Source of the DNA: Candidatus Gastranaerophilales bacterium | Lineage (GTDB): Bacteria; Cyanobacteriota; Vampirovibrionia; Gastranaerophilales; Gastranaerophilaceae | NCBI GenBank assembly: GCA_947624665.1 | Contig: CANQLK010000002.1 | Coordinates: 1-40,807, forward strand | Length of the DNA: 40,807 nucleotides | Reading direction: 5' to 3' | Part shown: positions 1 to 8,377 of the stretch, one piece after another | Position numbering within the stretch: position 1 is the stretch's first letter | How the letters are laid out: each line of letters begins with the position of its first letter | Made by a program: the position numbers and the translations under genes | The notes under the pieces: generated by a model | Database searches by the model: none | What the model was told of the DNA's origin: nothing | Seen by the model: the letters and a program-made list of their open reading frames with translations, nothing else

Positions 1-741
1 TATTCTGATTGCCGTAGCAATAGTTTCAGGGTGAAGAATTCTTTCTCCTCTTACTATCGCAGCTGCTCCTTGAGCTTCATATCCCATCATTTTCGGCAGA
101 TGAGTTGATTTCTTCAGCTCATAAAACTGTTCATAACCCTTAAAATATGCAGTTATATTACCCGCATTTCCAACCGGAATAAAATGGTAATCAGGCGCAT
201 CTCCAAGTGCTTCTATAATTTCAAACGCACCTGTTTTCTGTCCTTCAATTCTGTATGGATTGACCGAATTGACAAGTGTAATGGGCGAGTTTTCCGAAAT
301 TTTAATAACCATCTCAAGTGCTTCATCAAAATTACCTTGAATTGCAATAATTTCAGCACCGTACATCATTGCCTGCGAGAGCTTACCAAGTGCAATATAA
401 CCGTCAGGAATCAAAACAAAAACTCTGACACCCGCTTTAGCACCGTAAGCCGCAGCCGCTGCGCTTGTATTTCCCGTAGAAGCACATATTATCGCCTTTG
501 AACCTTCTTCAACAGCTTTTGTAACAGCCATTGTCATGCCTCTGTCTTTAAAGCTGCCCGTAGGATTGGCACCTTCATATTTTAAGTATACTTCGCCTTT
601 AAGTCCTATTTTTTTTGCCAATTTATCTGCCCTTATTAATGGAGTATTCCCTTCGTTTAAGGTTATTACGGGGGTTTTATCGTTTACGGGTAAATATTCA
701 CGATATTTATTTATTAAACCTTGATAATGATTTCTTTCCAT
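1..741 (-). CDS. thrC: Threonine synthase, C-terminal part outside window
   Basis: PLP-dependent enzyme that converts O-phosphohomoserine to threonine in the cytoplasm, the last step of threonine synthesis. The 247 visible residues begin [18 protein letters not shown] and include the PLP-lysine motif [12 protein letters not shown] (K65), the [19 protein letters not shown] segment that holds the cofactor phosphate, and [18 protein letters not shown], all typical of ThrC. The first in-frame ATG at 741 directly follows hom with a 9-base gap, and a TCCTTTTT-like purine-rich stretch on the coding strand (GGAGAAAAAAA) serves as ribosome binding site. The gene runs off the left edge, so the C-terminal third is not visible. 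It is co-transcribed with hom. Function assignment is secure; only the 3' end is unknown. Confidence 0.96.
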   Translation of the reverse strand, partial: MERNHYQGLINKYREYLPVNDKTPVITLNEGNTPLIRADKLAKKIGLKGEVYLKYEGANPTGSFKDRGMTMAVTKAVEEGSKAIICASTGNTSAAAAAYGAKAGVRVFVLIPDGYIALGKLSQAMMYGAEIIAIQGNFDEALEMVIKISENSPITLVNSVNPYRIEGQKTGAFEIIEALGDAPDYHFIPVGNAGNITAYFKGYEQFYELKKSTHLPKMMGYEAQGAAAIVRGERILHPETIATAIRI

Positions 742-750
742 TTTTTTCTC

Positions 751-2022
751 CTAATTCATGACTCTTAAAAGACTGTTTATTTTGTTAATGCTGTCTGATT
801 TTAAAAGATTTTCAAGTGCATTTTTAACATCTGATTCTTTACTTTTTTCGGTAATAACAACAATTTCTGCCGTATTATCTTCATCAATACCTTTTTGCAT
901 AATAGTAGAAATATTAATATTATTTTTACCGCAAATGGTTCCTATAATTCCGATAACACCCGGGTTATTGCTCGCTTGAATTGATATATAATATTCATTA
1001 TAAGTATCACCTATATCAATTTGGACTGCATTTTCATCGTGTTTACATTTAGTAAGCGGAAGCGGATAATCTGAAATTTCCAGTTCCGAAGTTAATGTTA
1101 ATAAATCCCCGACAACAGAACTTGAGGTGGGTTCCGCACCTGCACCTGCACCTGTTAAAACTAAATCTCCGACAGGATATCCTGATATCATTATTGAATT
1201 TGTTGCATTTTTAACTTTTGCGAGCAAATGTTTTTTTGCAACAAGCATAGGATGAACCCTTACATCTACTCTTCCGTCGTCTAACAACTGCCCCATTGCT
1301 ATAAGTTTGATTGTATATCCCAGTTCCTTTGCTGCTTTTATATCCTGAGGTTTTATATTCGTTATTCCTTCTGTGTAAATTTTATTAATATCTATTTTTT
1401 TATTAAAAGATATTGTTGAAAGAATAGCTATTTTATAAGCGGCATCAAAGCCTTCAACATCTCCCGTCGGATCGGTTTCCGCATAGCCTAAATCCTGAGC
1501 CTGCTTTAAAGCCGTTTCGTAAGAAAGCTCTTTTTCCGCCATTTTTGTGAGTATATAATTTGTTGTTCCGTTAAGAATGGCCGCTATTTTATTAATTTTA
1601 TTAGCGCATAATGTTGTTTTTATAGGCATTATTATAGGAATACCACCTGCTACCGCAGCTTCATATAATATTGTTACGTTATTTTCTTTAGCTAATCCGA
1701 AAAGCTCGCTTCCACGTTTAGCAAGAAGTTCTTTATTCGCCGTTACTATATGTTTCTTATTTTTTATAGCAGCTGAAAGAATTTCAAAAGCAGGACTTAT
1801 ACCTCCCGCTACCTCTATTACAATGTCTATATCGGGATTATTTACTATATCAAAAGGATTATCCGTTAAAAGATTTGTATTGAAATTTTCAATATCCCTC
1901 TTTTTATTAATATTTTTAACGGCTATATTCTCGATTTTTATTTTATTGAATGACTGCAAAAGCTTGTAAACACCGACTCCAACTGTCCCTAACCCTATCA
2001 TGCCTGCTTTAAATGTTTTCAT
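751..2022 (-). CDS. hom: Homoserine dehydrogenase with ACT domain
   Basis: NAD(P)H-dependent reduction of aspartate semialdehyde to homoserine, the branch point to threonine and methionine. The 423-residue length fits the monofunctional Hom family. Visible in order: the Rossmann motif GLGTVGVG near residues 10-17, TANKELLAKRG, the substrate/catalytic region with LNGTTNYILTKM and LGYAETDPTGDVEGFDAAYK, and a C-terminal ACT domain (about 345-423, SIQASNNPGVIGIIGTICGKNNINI), which in this family binds the feedback inhibitor threonine. Start at 2022 is preceded by GGAGAAATA. It leads the hom-thrC transcription unit from a promoter-like sequence at 2053-2080. No aspartate kinase is fused to it and none is in the window; thrB is not visible either. 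Confidence 0.97.
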   Translation of the reverse strand: MKTFKAGMIGLGTVGVGVYKLLQSFNKIKIENIAVKNINKKRDIENFNTNLLTDNPFDIVNNPDIDIVIEVAGGISPAFEILSAAIKNKKHIVTANKELLAKRGSELFGLAKENNVTILYEAAVAGGIPIIMPIKTTLCANKINKIAAILNGTTNYILTKMAEKELSYETALKQAQDLGYAETDPTGDVEGFDAAYKIAILSTISFNKKIDINKIYTEGITNIKPQDIKAAKELGYTIKLIAMGQLLDDGRVDVRVHPMLVAKKHLLAKVKNATNSIMISGYPVGDLVLTGAGAGAEPTSSSVVGDLLTLTSELEISDYPLPLTKCKHDENAVQIDIGDTYNEYYISIQASNNPGVIGIIGTICGKNNINISTIMQKGIDEDNTAEIVVITEKSKESDVKNALENLLKSDSINKINSLLRVMN

Positions 2023-2052
2023 TATTTCTCCGAAAATTGTATGTTCAAAAAT

Positions 2053-2080
2053 ATTATATTAGATAAATAAAAATCAATAA
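2053..2080 (-). promoter_or_regulatory. Candidate sigma-70-type promoter of hom-thrC
   Basis: Read on the minus strand: TTATTG (2075-2080), a 16-base spacer, then a consensus TATAAT (2053-2058). This would place the transcription start near 2046, leaving a 5' leader of about 24 bases before the hom ATG with its GGAG. The -35 is weak. No attenuator-like leader peptide or hairpin is visible between this point and hom, so regulation probably rests on the ACT domain of Hom. Confidence 0.4.
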
Positions 2081-2198
2081 AGACAGTATAAAAAACTTTA
2101 AATTAAGAAATGTAACGAAAATAAAAAAAATTGAAATCGGGGAAAAAATAAAGTTTTTATATAAATGTAGATAGAGAAAATAAACAGAGGGTAAAAAG

Positions 2199-2426
2199 AT
2201 GGGAAATGGAACATATATTCCGGTATTTAATGTAGCAAATATGGCAGGATATACTACAGTATTTTCCACCTCTAAGGGCGGAGAAACGGCAGGAAGCGTA
2301 GCAAGAAACGGAGCATCAACTTCATCAGGAAGTGCATTTCAAGGTGGAGAAACAGCAGGAAGCGTAGCTTGCGGCGGTTCTTCGGGCGGTTTTTCAGGCG
2401 GATGTTCTTACAGTGCAATTGCTTAG
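2199..2426 (+). CDS. Small Gly/Ser-rich protein with GGETAGSVA repeats, function unknown
   Basis: I do not recognise this 75-residue protein. It has a good ribosome binding site (GAGGG, then ATG at 2199). The N-terminal part (MGNGTYIPVFNVANMAGYTT) is followed by two copies of GGETAGSVA (about residues 27-35 and 49-57), a Ser/Gly-rich tail with two cysteines (ACGG and GGCSY) and the end SYSAIA. The two repeats are also near identical at DNA level (2277-2302 and 2343-2368, two mismatches in 26 bases), so this is a recent duplication or a repeat kept by selection. There is no classical signal peptide and no charged membrane anchor. The composition recalls small secreted or post-translationally modified peptides, but no maturation or export gene is adjacent. 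It is a monocistronic gene ended by the terminator at 2581-2615. Confidence 0.62.
   Translation: MGNGTYIPVFNVANMAGYTTVFSTSKGGETAGSVARNGASTSSGSAFQGGETAGSVACGGSSGGFSGGCSYSAIA
2277..2368 (+). repeat. Intragenic 26-bp direct repeat encoding GGETAGSVA twice
   Basis: Copies at 2277-2302 and 2343-2368 differ at two bases, both synonymous third-position changes (GGC/GGT and ACG/ACA). The start-to-start distance is 66 bases, a multiple of three, so both are read in the same frame of the 75-residue protein. Synonymous-only differences suggest selection on the peptide. Confidence 0.8.
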
Positions 2427-2454
2427 TAATATTTTTAAAAGCATGTAAGAGCAA

Positions 2455-2564
2455 TCACAAAATTTTTGATAACTGATTAATTTAATCTGGTGTCGCAACA
2501 TTACGCTTGTGCATATTGTAACCTTTTCAATACGCCACTCACAAAATTTTTGATAACTAATTAA
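2455..2564 (+). repeat. Dispersed intergenic repeat, copy 1, bounded by 26-bp direct repeats
   Basis: A core of 33 bases at 2477-2509 (contains TTTAATCTGGTGTCGCAA then CATTACGCTTG) is identical to the reverse complement of 38957-38989, and its first 18 bases recur at 12634-12651. Here the core lies between two direct repeats, 2455-2480 and 2539-2564, that start TCACAAAATTTTTGATAACT and differ by one base. It sits in the 3' untranslated region of the small protein gene, upstream of the terminator. No open reading frame or strong hairpin explains it. Confidence 0.8.
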
Positions 2565-2580
2565 AATTTTAACGACATAG

Positions 2581-2615
2581 AAAAAGAAAGAGGCAGATTT
2601 TGCCTCTTTCTTTTT
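2581..2615. terminator. Bidirectional rho-independent terminator
   Basis: A perfect 15-bp stem (2581-2595 with 2601-2615, core AAGAGGCA/TGCCTCTT) with a five-base loop. It is followed by a T run on the plus strand and preceded by an A run, which is a T run on the minus strand. It lies between the converging small protein gene (ends 2426) and zinc-ribbon gene (ends 2635) and can serve both. Confidence 0.88.
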
Positions 2616-2634
2616 TATAAAGTAATTATTTAAA

Positions 2635-2910
2635 TTATTGTTGAGCTTCTTTAATAGCTGCATAACAGTCTTTGCAGTACACTTCTTTACCTTCGATTGG
2701 TTTAAAAGGTACTTTTGTTTGACAGCCGCATTTAGAACAAGTTACTTCATAAAGTTTTCTTCTGTTCTTTTGTCTTCTGTTTTTTCTGCATTCGGGGCAG
2801 CGTTTTGGCTTATTAACAAGTCCTCTTGCTGCGTAAAATTCTTGTTCACCTGCCGTAAACACAAATTCACTTCCGCAATCTTCGCAAATAAGCTTTTCAT
2901 CTTCGTACAT
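2635..2910 (-). CDS. Double zinc-ribbon (CxxC) protein
   Basis: A 91-residue protein with four CxxC pairs: C9/C12 and C38/C41 around FVFTAGEQEFYAARGL, matching the 'probable zinc-ribbon' type of domain, and C58/C61 and C79/C82 around TKVPFKP, matching the CxxC-x17-CxxC type domain. A basic linker (RKNRRQKNRRK) joins them. Proteins of this kind are small, cytoplasmic and poorly characterised; nucleic-acid binding or ribosome association is plausible because of the basic linker, but is inference. Start at 2910 has a strong AAGGAGA ribosome binding site. Monocistronic, ended by the terminator at 2581-2615. TATAAT is present upstream in a perfect 12-bp palindrome at 3001-3012 that could act as a -10 in either direction. 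Confidence 0.88.
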   Translation of the reverse strand: MYEDEKLICEDCGSEFVFTAGEQEFYAARGLVNKPKRCPECRKNRRQKNRRKLYEVTCSKCGCQTKVPFKPIEGKEVYCKDCYAAIKEAQQ

Positions 2911-3000
2911 GTTGTCTTCTCCTTAGTTTGTAATGCTTGTAAATAATTTGCGATAGGAATTAAAATTGTTTAATTACTAATTTTTATCTACACAAACATT

Positions 3001-3012
3001 GTATAATTATAC
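3001..3012. promoter_or_regulatory. Palindromic -10-like element GTATAATTATAC
   Basis: A perfect 12-bp palindrome giving TATAAT on both strands, in the 247-base divergent region between the zinc-ribbon gene (minus) and the operon starting at 3158 (plus). No good -35 is found at 17 bases in either direction, so this is only a candidate. The rest of 2911-3157 is AT-rich with no other feature I can support. Confidence 0.3.
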
Positions 3013-3157
3013 TATATTTTTAGCAAGAAGAATGTTTCTATAAATTAATATTTTTATTATGTTAACTTATGTAAATTTTTTATTTTTAATATCTGTAATA
3101 TAGCAATAATATTGTTTTAGCATGTTTAAATGCATGGGTATGTATCTGTGAGGAAAA

Positions 3158-4270
3158 ATGGTCTATATAGCAGGAGTTCAAAGCAGAATTAACAATAGTG
3201 CGCCGTTATCTTTTAAAAAGAAAGAAGATAAAAAAGGAGCCTGTGAAAATAAGGATGAGCTTTTATATAAAGCAAGAAAAAATCACCCTGTTACATTGGG
3301 ATTAAAGATTCAGGCAAATAAACTGAAAAATGCCTTTACCACATATCCGATAAAAGGTTTGGAAGGAAGTAAAAATTCAAACTTCTACGAGTTTTTAACA
3401 ATGGGGATGGTTCCGTATTTGATAGGAAGCGGAGCAATGATAGCCGTATTCAATGCCGCAAGTGCTTTCTTTGATACGCAATCTGCCGTAAATGCTTCTA
3501 AAATAGGCAAAAAGATGGGACTTGGAGTTTTGTTCTACGGAGTAGCAAAAACTCTTTCAAAGAAATTAATCGAAACTCCCGTAAATTTAAAATACGGCAT
3601 AGATGTTAATTTACCGTACAAAAAGGTTATTAACGAATTACCCGAAAAAAGAAATAAAGATGATTTAGTTTCGTATGAATATCATAAGGCATACGAAAGT
3701 GTTGATTTCCCACGCTGGGATTTATTCTACAACAACAAGGATTTCGGTGAAAACAGAAACGATTATTATTTAAAAGTCGGAAAGAAAATGGGTTTTAACA
3801 ACGAAGATTTGGAACATGCCGATCAAAAAGTTAAACCCGTTATTAAAGAAAAAGTCATAAAAACTAGATTATTCTCTACATTAAGTTCATATTTATGGGC
3901 AGCAACAGGTGTAGGTATTGCTTCTCAAAAGCCGTGGGAAAATTTCGTCATAAATCCGTCTAAAAGATTTTTTAATTTTAAAAATTCACTAATAAATGCT
4001 AAAAAAGCAAAAGAAGCAGGAAATATTATTGCAAAGAATGACAATTTTGTTAAAGATTTTGCAAAAACTTTCGCAAAAAGTACAAAAGAATTTGTTAAAG
4101 GACATAACAAATCTACGGGTATTGCGGGAAAAATTTTGTTAAGTTCTGCAATTTGTATGACATTATTAGGAAATTTTTCAACTTTATTTGACTTTAATAA
4201 ATATAAGGGCAATAAAATTCAAGCGTCCGCTTCTATAATAGACGAAAACAAAAATAAGGTAGTATGCTGA
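3158..4270 (+). CDS. Membrane protein of unknown function with N-terminal SFK motif
   Basis: I do not recognise a characterised family. The 370-residue protein has a short N-terminal extension ending in APLSFKKKED (about residues 14-23), then hydrophobic segments around MGMVPYLIGSGAMIAVFNAA (about 88-108), SYLWAATGVGIAS (about 246-258) and ILLSSAICMTLLGNF (about 327-341), separated by basic soluble stretches. It appears related to the next gene: ETPVNLKYGIDV here aligns with QAPLKARTGVDI there, and the SYLWAATG segment with LWMMTAGF. There is no cleavable signal peptide, so it probably is an inner-membrane protein. Start chosen at 3158 because of GAGGAAAA just upstream. First gene of a tight unit with the next three genes (gaps 1 base, overlap 8, gap 10). 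Confidence 0.75.
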   Translation: MVYIAGVQSRINNSAPLSFKKKEDKKGACENKDELLYKARKNHPVTLGLKIQANKLKNAFTTYPIKGLEGSKNSNFYEFLTMGMVPYLIGSGAMIAVFNAASAFFDTQSAVNASKIGKKMGLGVLFYGVAKTLSKKLIETPVNLKYGIDVNLPYKKVINELPEKRNKDDLVSYEYHKAYESVDFPRWDLFYNNKDFGENRNDYYLKVGKKMGFNNEDLEHADQKVKPVIKEKVIKTRLFSTLSSYLWAATGVGIASQKPWENFVINPSKRFFNFKNSLINAKKAKEAGNIIAKNDNFVKDFAKTFAKSTKEFVKGHNKSTGIAGKILLSSAICMTLLGNFSTLFDFNKYKGNKIQASASIIDENKNKVVC

Positions 4271-4271
4271 T

Positions 4272-6626
4272 ATGGCAAATGTATTAAACTCAATAGTATC
4301 AAATAAATCAATATATCCGAATAGCGGAAATAATATGCCTGCATATACCATAGATACGGAAGGCAAGGTAAAACCTTTGGAATATAAGGGAAAATTGTTA
4401 CCTTCAAGAATTATAGGATCTCCGATAGAATACGTAAAAGACCTTAAAAAGGATGTAGTCAGCATAGGTAAAGCTGCAAAAGGTGAAGCTAACGACCATG
4501 AACTCGGAAGAATAAATGATTTGGCTATGAAATTGGGTTCTTTAGGATTAGCCTCGTATTTATTTGTTAAAAATCCTTTAAAACTCAGCAAAGCAATGGA
4601 ATTTGCAGGTTTCGGAACCTTTTTTGCAGCAATGTCCTTGTGGCCCAAAATTGCAATACAAGCTCCATTAAAAGCAAGAACGGGTGTCGATATTCACCAA
4701 AAATATATTGATACTCAGGGTCGTAAAAAAATGTTATATCAAGATCCGCAATATGTTTTGACGGATTTGTATACAAAAGAAGATTTGGAAAAATTGGGAG
4801 ATAAACTTAAAGTAAGCAAAGATATTCCCGACAGAGATAATTTTACAAAACAAAGAGCGCAAAAAGTCGCATTACAAGGAAATACATTGTGGATGATGAC
4901 CGCAGGGTTTGCTTCTCCGTTAATGAGCGCTTTGGGTTGTAATGTGTTAGAAAAACCAATAGGTGCCGCAATTGAAAATTTGGATATGTTAACTTCCGAA
5001 AGAGCACTTAATTCGGGTAATTATCAGGGATTTTTCGGAAAAATCAAACAAAAATTTGCCGACAGATCATTCGCAAGATTTATTGAAAAAAATGCAAACA
5101 GAGCTTTAGATGATAGTTTAATAAAACAATTGAGAAACAGAATAACGGCTAATTCTTCTTTTGACCAGTTAGGTGATGCCGTTGTCGAAGAATTAAAATT
5201 GTTAAGAGAAAAATCTTCTTCTGTAGATTTAAACTTTGTTAAAAACGCATTAAAGGGAATAGTACCTGAGAATGTATTTGAATCTATGTCGCCCGAAGCA
5301 GCAGAGGCACTTAATCAAAGTATAAGCGAAGGCTCTTTTGACCATATAGCAAAAATAGTTTCGGGAGTTGTTCATACAAAACCCGGAAATAAGCAAAAGA
5401 AGTTAAGAGAAACTATTATAAAACAGTTAAATAATTATCAGTCTGAAAATTCTCCCGCATTGTCGGAAGTATCAAAATCAGTGAAAAAATTATATGAGGG
5501 TGTTGCCGAATTTTCTAAGGGTGAAAATGCTCTTAACCGCTTTATCAACTCAAGAGTAGGAAATAAATCAGGCAGCTTCGTTGCAAAACAATATGACAGA
5601 TTCGGAAACAGCTTGATGAAGTCACTTGGCTTTAATATGAAAGAATTAAGAGCTATTGCAAACGGTAATATCAATATTTTCACGGAAAGATTGGAAGCTG
5701 TTGCAAAAAATCCCGAACAATATGACAGAGCAGTTAGAAACTTAGCCCAGTTAACGGACAAATATGAACAAGTTACGGGAAAACAATTTATAGAAACAGT
5801 AAAATCAAAATCAGGCGAAATATATTCCGGTGCAAGTGAAAACATGAGAAAGAACGGATTTAAAATTATTGCCGAAAAAATTTCATCGGGAGCCGAAAAT
5901 GAAGCAGGAACAATGAAAAACTTTGTTAATTCCGAAGCTAAAAGAAACGGTCTCGGTGCAAAATCTTCATTCTACAGAGTTCTTCAAAATTTTGATATAT
6001 TCAACAGAGCCGCACAAAAAACCGATACCGGAATGAATTTATTGAAAAATCAACTCGAACAAGCAATGATAAACAACGGTGCAGGATGTGATTCCGCAAC
6101 ACTACAAAAATTGGAAGAAGCTTGCAAACGAATTCTTTTAACAGGTAATGCCAATACTCATACCGAAAAATTGGCAGAATTGTCGGACATTGAATATAAA
6201 GCCGTTATGGATGTCTTATTTGGTGAAAAATCATCAGGAATAAAAGAATCATTAACAAGGACATTGGGTAATGAAAAATCTAATGCGTTTATGAAAAATT
6301 TCAATGAATATCTGGGTGAGTTCAAAACAAAAGTGGCAAATTGGCAAAATGGTATGACAGCAAATTTATCAAGACGTGTTCATTCTCCGATAGACAATGC
6401 AGGAAAAATCTCAAACGGTATTGAAAGAAATAACATAATAGGACAGGAAACCAAAGATTTGGTTCAAGATATGGCAAAGAAAATGTATAACTCCAAGAAA
6501 TGGCTGCATATTTTTGGAGGTGCAATGGCTGTATTGACCGCCGTAACGTTAGTTGCAGGTCTTATGATAGGACGTAAAGGCGAAACGGAAAAACAGGTTG
6601 AAATGGAAAGCAGAAAAGATGGCTAA
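4272..6626 (+). CDS. Large helical membrane protein, paralogue of the upstream gene
   Basis: 784 residues, family not recognised. The N-terminal 250 residues contain hydrophobic segments (LGSLGLASYLFV near 79, AMEFAGFGTFFAAMSLWP near 102, LWMMTAGFASPLMSALG near 202) and resemble the preceding 370-residue protein. The long middle part (about 250-740) is polar and strongly helix-forming, without recognisable motifs. A C-terminal membrane segment (IFGGAMAVLTAVTLVAGLMIG, about 747-767) is followed by a charged tail. This layout suggests a protein anchored at both ends with a large soluble domain. The start follows the previous stop by one base, and the end overlaps the GH13 gene by eight bases, so translational coupling is likely. 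Confidence 0.75.
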   Translation: MANVLNSIVSNKSIYPNSGNNMPAYTIDTEGKVKPLEYKGKLLPSRIIGSPIEYVKDLKKDVVSIGKAAKGEANDHELGRINDLAMKLGSLGLASYLFVKNPLKLSKAMEFAGFGTFFAAMSLWPKIAIQAPLKARTGVDIHQKYIDTQGRKKMLYQDPQYVLTDLYTKEDLEKLGDKLKVSKDIPDRDNFTKQRAQKVALQGNTLWMMTAGFASPLMSALGCNVLEKPIGAAIENLDMLTSERALNSGNYQGFFGKIKQKFADRSFARFIEKNANRALDDSLIKQLRNRITANSSFDQLGDAVVEELKLLREKSSSVDLNFVKNALKGIVPENVFESMSPEAAEALNQSISEGSFDHIAKIVSGVVHTKPGNKQKKLRETIIKQLNNYQSENSPALSEVSKSVKKLYEGVAEFSKGENALNRFINSRVGNKSGSFVAKQYDRFGNSLMKSLGFNMKELRAIANGNINIFTERLEAVAKNPEQYDRAVRNLAQLTDKYEQVTGKQFIETVKSKSGEIYSGASENMRKNGFKIIAEKISSGAENEAGTMKNFVNSEAKRNGLGAKSSFYRVLQNFDIFNRAAQKTDTGMNLLKNQLEQAMINNGAGCDSATLQKLEEACKRILLTGNANTHTEKLAELSDIEYKAVMDVLFGEKSSGIKESLTRTLGNEKSNAFMKNFNEYLGEFKTKVANWQNGMTANLSRRVHSPIDNAGKISNGIERNNIIGQETKDLVQDMAKKMYNSKKWLHIFGGAMAVLTAVTLVAGLMIGRKGETEKQVEMESRKDG

Positions 6627-8367
6627 TTATATTAACAAAATGATGAATAATGTTCTTCCGCAGCAAACACAAACAGTTTCTACGGTCAATCCTGCAATGA
6701 ATTATCAAGTTCCACAAACTGCTCAAACCGTTCAGGTTCAAACTTTAGGTTCCAATATACTTGAACAGTTCCTGCAAAACAGAGCTTTAATTGCCGTTCC
6801 AAGTGTTAATATTAAAGAAAATCCGAACGTTGAATATAAAAATAATCTGAGAACCAAATTTCAAAATAATGATGCCAAAATAATGGGTGTTATTATAAGA
6901 AGTCTTGGAGCTAAAGATAATACGGGAAATCAGCTTTTAAGAAAAGGTGATATAAGAGGCAATTTTAATAATGCAATAGAAAGGCTCGATGAAATGAAAA
7001 ATCTCGGGATTAACACATTGCATGTATTGCCAGTAAATCCTCCCGGAAAGAAAAATGCAATAGGAACGGCAGGTTCGGTTTATGCACCGGCTGATTTATT
7101 AAAAATAGATCCCGCTTTAGATGATCCTAATGACCCCAGAACCGTTAAAGAAGAATTTAAAAATTTCATTAATGAATGTCATAAACGTGGTATCAGCGTA
7201 ATGCTTGATTTACCCAGCTGTGCTTCTTACGATTTATTTTTGGAAAGACCCGAGTTAATGGCATTTGACAAGGATGGAACCCCCAAAACTCCCGGAGGTT
7301 GGGCTGATATCAGAATGTTTAATCCTTGGAAAGATGAGTCTAAACGTGAATTAAATCCTGATTTATTGCAATATCACAAAGATTTTGTTGATATGTGTTT
7401 GGATTTGGGCGTTGACGGTATAAGAAGCGATGTTGCGAGGACAAAACCGACCGAATTTTGGGATATTTTGGTAAAATATTCAAGAGAAAAAGACCCCGAA
7501 TTCGCTTGGTTAGCCGAAAGCTACACTTATGAAGATGCTTCTCCCCAACTTAATATGAACTATGACCGCCCTGAAGATTCCTTAAGAGCAGGTTTTGACA
7601 GCTTCTACGGTCAATACCATAATTTCCACGAATGGCTTAAGGCAGAAGACTTAGTTAATTATGTAAGAGAAAATATAGAAATGTCCGATAAACTTGATGC
7701 GGGCAAATCTTTAATAGGTTCTTTCGGTACTCATGATGATATTTCAATTATGAATCATGGCGGAGTCACCTATTCTAACCTTGTTTCAGGACTTCAAGCA
7801 ACTCTTCCGATGTTAAATCCTTATTATTTTGACGGATACCAGACCGGTGATGACTATATTTATGATTTTGAAAATGAACACGATCAAGAATCCGATACCG
7901 ATTCCGATGAATGCACCGTTCACCATGGCAGACCCGATATATTTAATTACTCAAGACCTTTAATAGGAAAACATCCCGAAATCGGCGATTTTATGAAAAA
8001 TACTCTGGATATCAGAAGCAATCCTAAATATCATGATATCTTAACAAAAGGCTCTTTCATTCCTTTAAAAACAAATAATAAAGATGATCAAATCATAGCT
8101 TTTGCAAGACATTATAACGGAAAAACATTGGTTGTCATCGCAAACAGAGATGTCAATGCCGTTCAAAGCGGTAATGTATTTATTCCCGGCTTAAATCAAA
8201 ATCAACAGCTTACTAATTTATTTAATTCTTATGGCGAAGATTCAACTATTCAGGCTGATGAAGGTAAGTTTAATGTCGATCTCGGCCCGGGGCGTATCCA
8301 TTTGTTTGAAGTAGATACCCCTGATATTGAAAATTCAGGACTCGAAGTTCTTAAACAAAAATTATAG
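6619..8367 (+). CDS. GH13 alpha-amylase-family enzyme, GlgE-like features, no signal peptide
   Basis: A (beta/alpha)8-barrel glycoside hydrolase or transglycosylase. The usual GH13 catalytic triad is visible: nucleophile D271 in DGIRSDVA, acid/base E300 in WLAESY, and D373 in GTHDD. Conserved region I is unusual: MLDLPSCASYD replaces the common DxxxNH, so the region-I histidine is absent; this, and RTKPTEFWDIL before WLAES, recall maltosyltransferase GlgE (GH13_3). A C-terminal beta domain follows. The N-terminal 50 residues are Gln/Thr/Val-rich with no signal peptide, so the enzyme looks cytoplasmic. I chose ATG 6619 over the upstream TTG at 6598 because AAGCAGAAAAG precedes it and the 8-base overlap fits coupling. 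Substrate (maltose-1-phosphate, glycogen or other) is unknown; no glg genes are nearby. Confidence 0.85.
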   Translation: MANYINKMMNNVLPQQTQTVSTVNPAMNYQVPQTAQTVQVQTLGSNILEQFLQNRALIAVPSVNIKENPNVEYKNNLRTKFQNNDAKIMGVIIRSLGAKDNTGNQLLRKGDIRGNFNNAIERLDEMKNLGINTLHVLPVNPPGKKNAIGTAGSVYAPADLLKIDPALDDPNDPRTVKEEFKNFINECHKRGISVMLDLPSCASYDLFLERPELMAFDKDGTPKTPGGWADIRMFNPWKDESKRELNPDLLQYHKDFVDMCLDLGVDGIRSDVARTKPTEFWDILVKYSREKDPEFAWLAESYTYEDASPQLNMNYDRPEDSLRAGFDSFYGQYHNFHEWLKAEDLVNYVRENIEMSDKLDAGKSLIGSFGTHDDISIMNHGGVTYSNLVSGLQATLPMLNPYYFDGYQTGDDYIYDFENEHDQESDTDSDECTVHHGRPDIFNYSRPLIGKHPEIGDFMKNTLDIRSNPKYHDILTKGSFIPLKTNNKDDQIIAFARHYNGKTLVVIANRDVNAVQSGNVFIPGLNQNQQLTNLFNSYGEDSTIQADEGKFNVDLGPGRIHLFEVDTPDIENSGLEVLKQKL

Positions 8368-8377
8368 GAATACTATC

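Noticed and set aside
2272-2454. Minus-strand frame opposite the small Gly/Ser-rich protein
   Set aside because: It is the antisense of the repeat-containing gene with Leu/Phe/Arg-rich low-complexity translation; the plus strand has the ribosome binding site.
2394-2663. Minus-strand reading frame across the dispersed repeat and terminator
   Set aside because: It runs through the 15-bp terminator stem and the repeat, and overlaps the zinc-ribbon gene end; no ribosome binding site.
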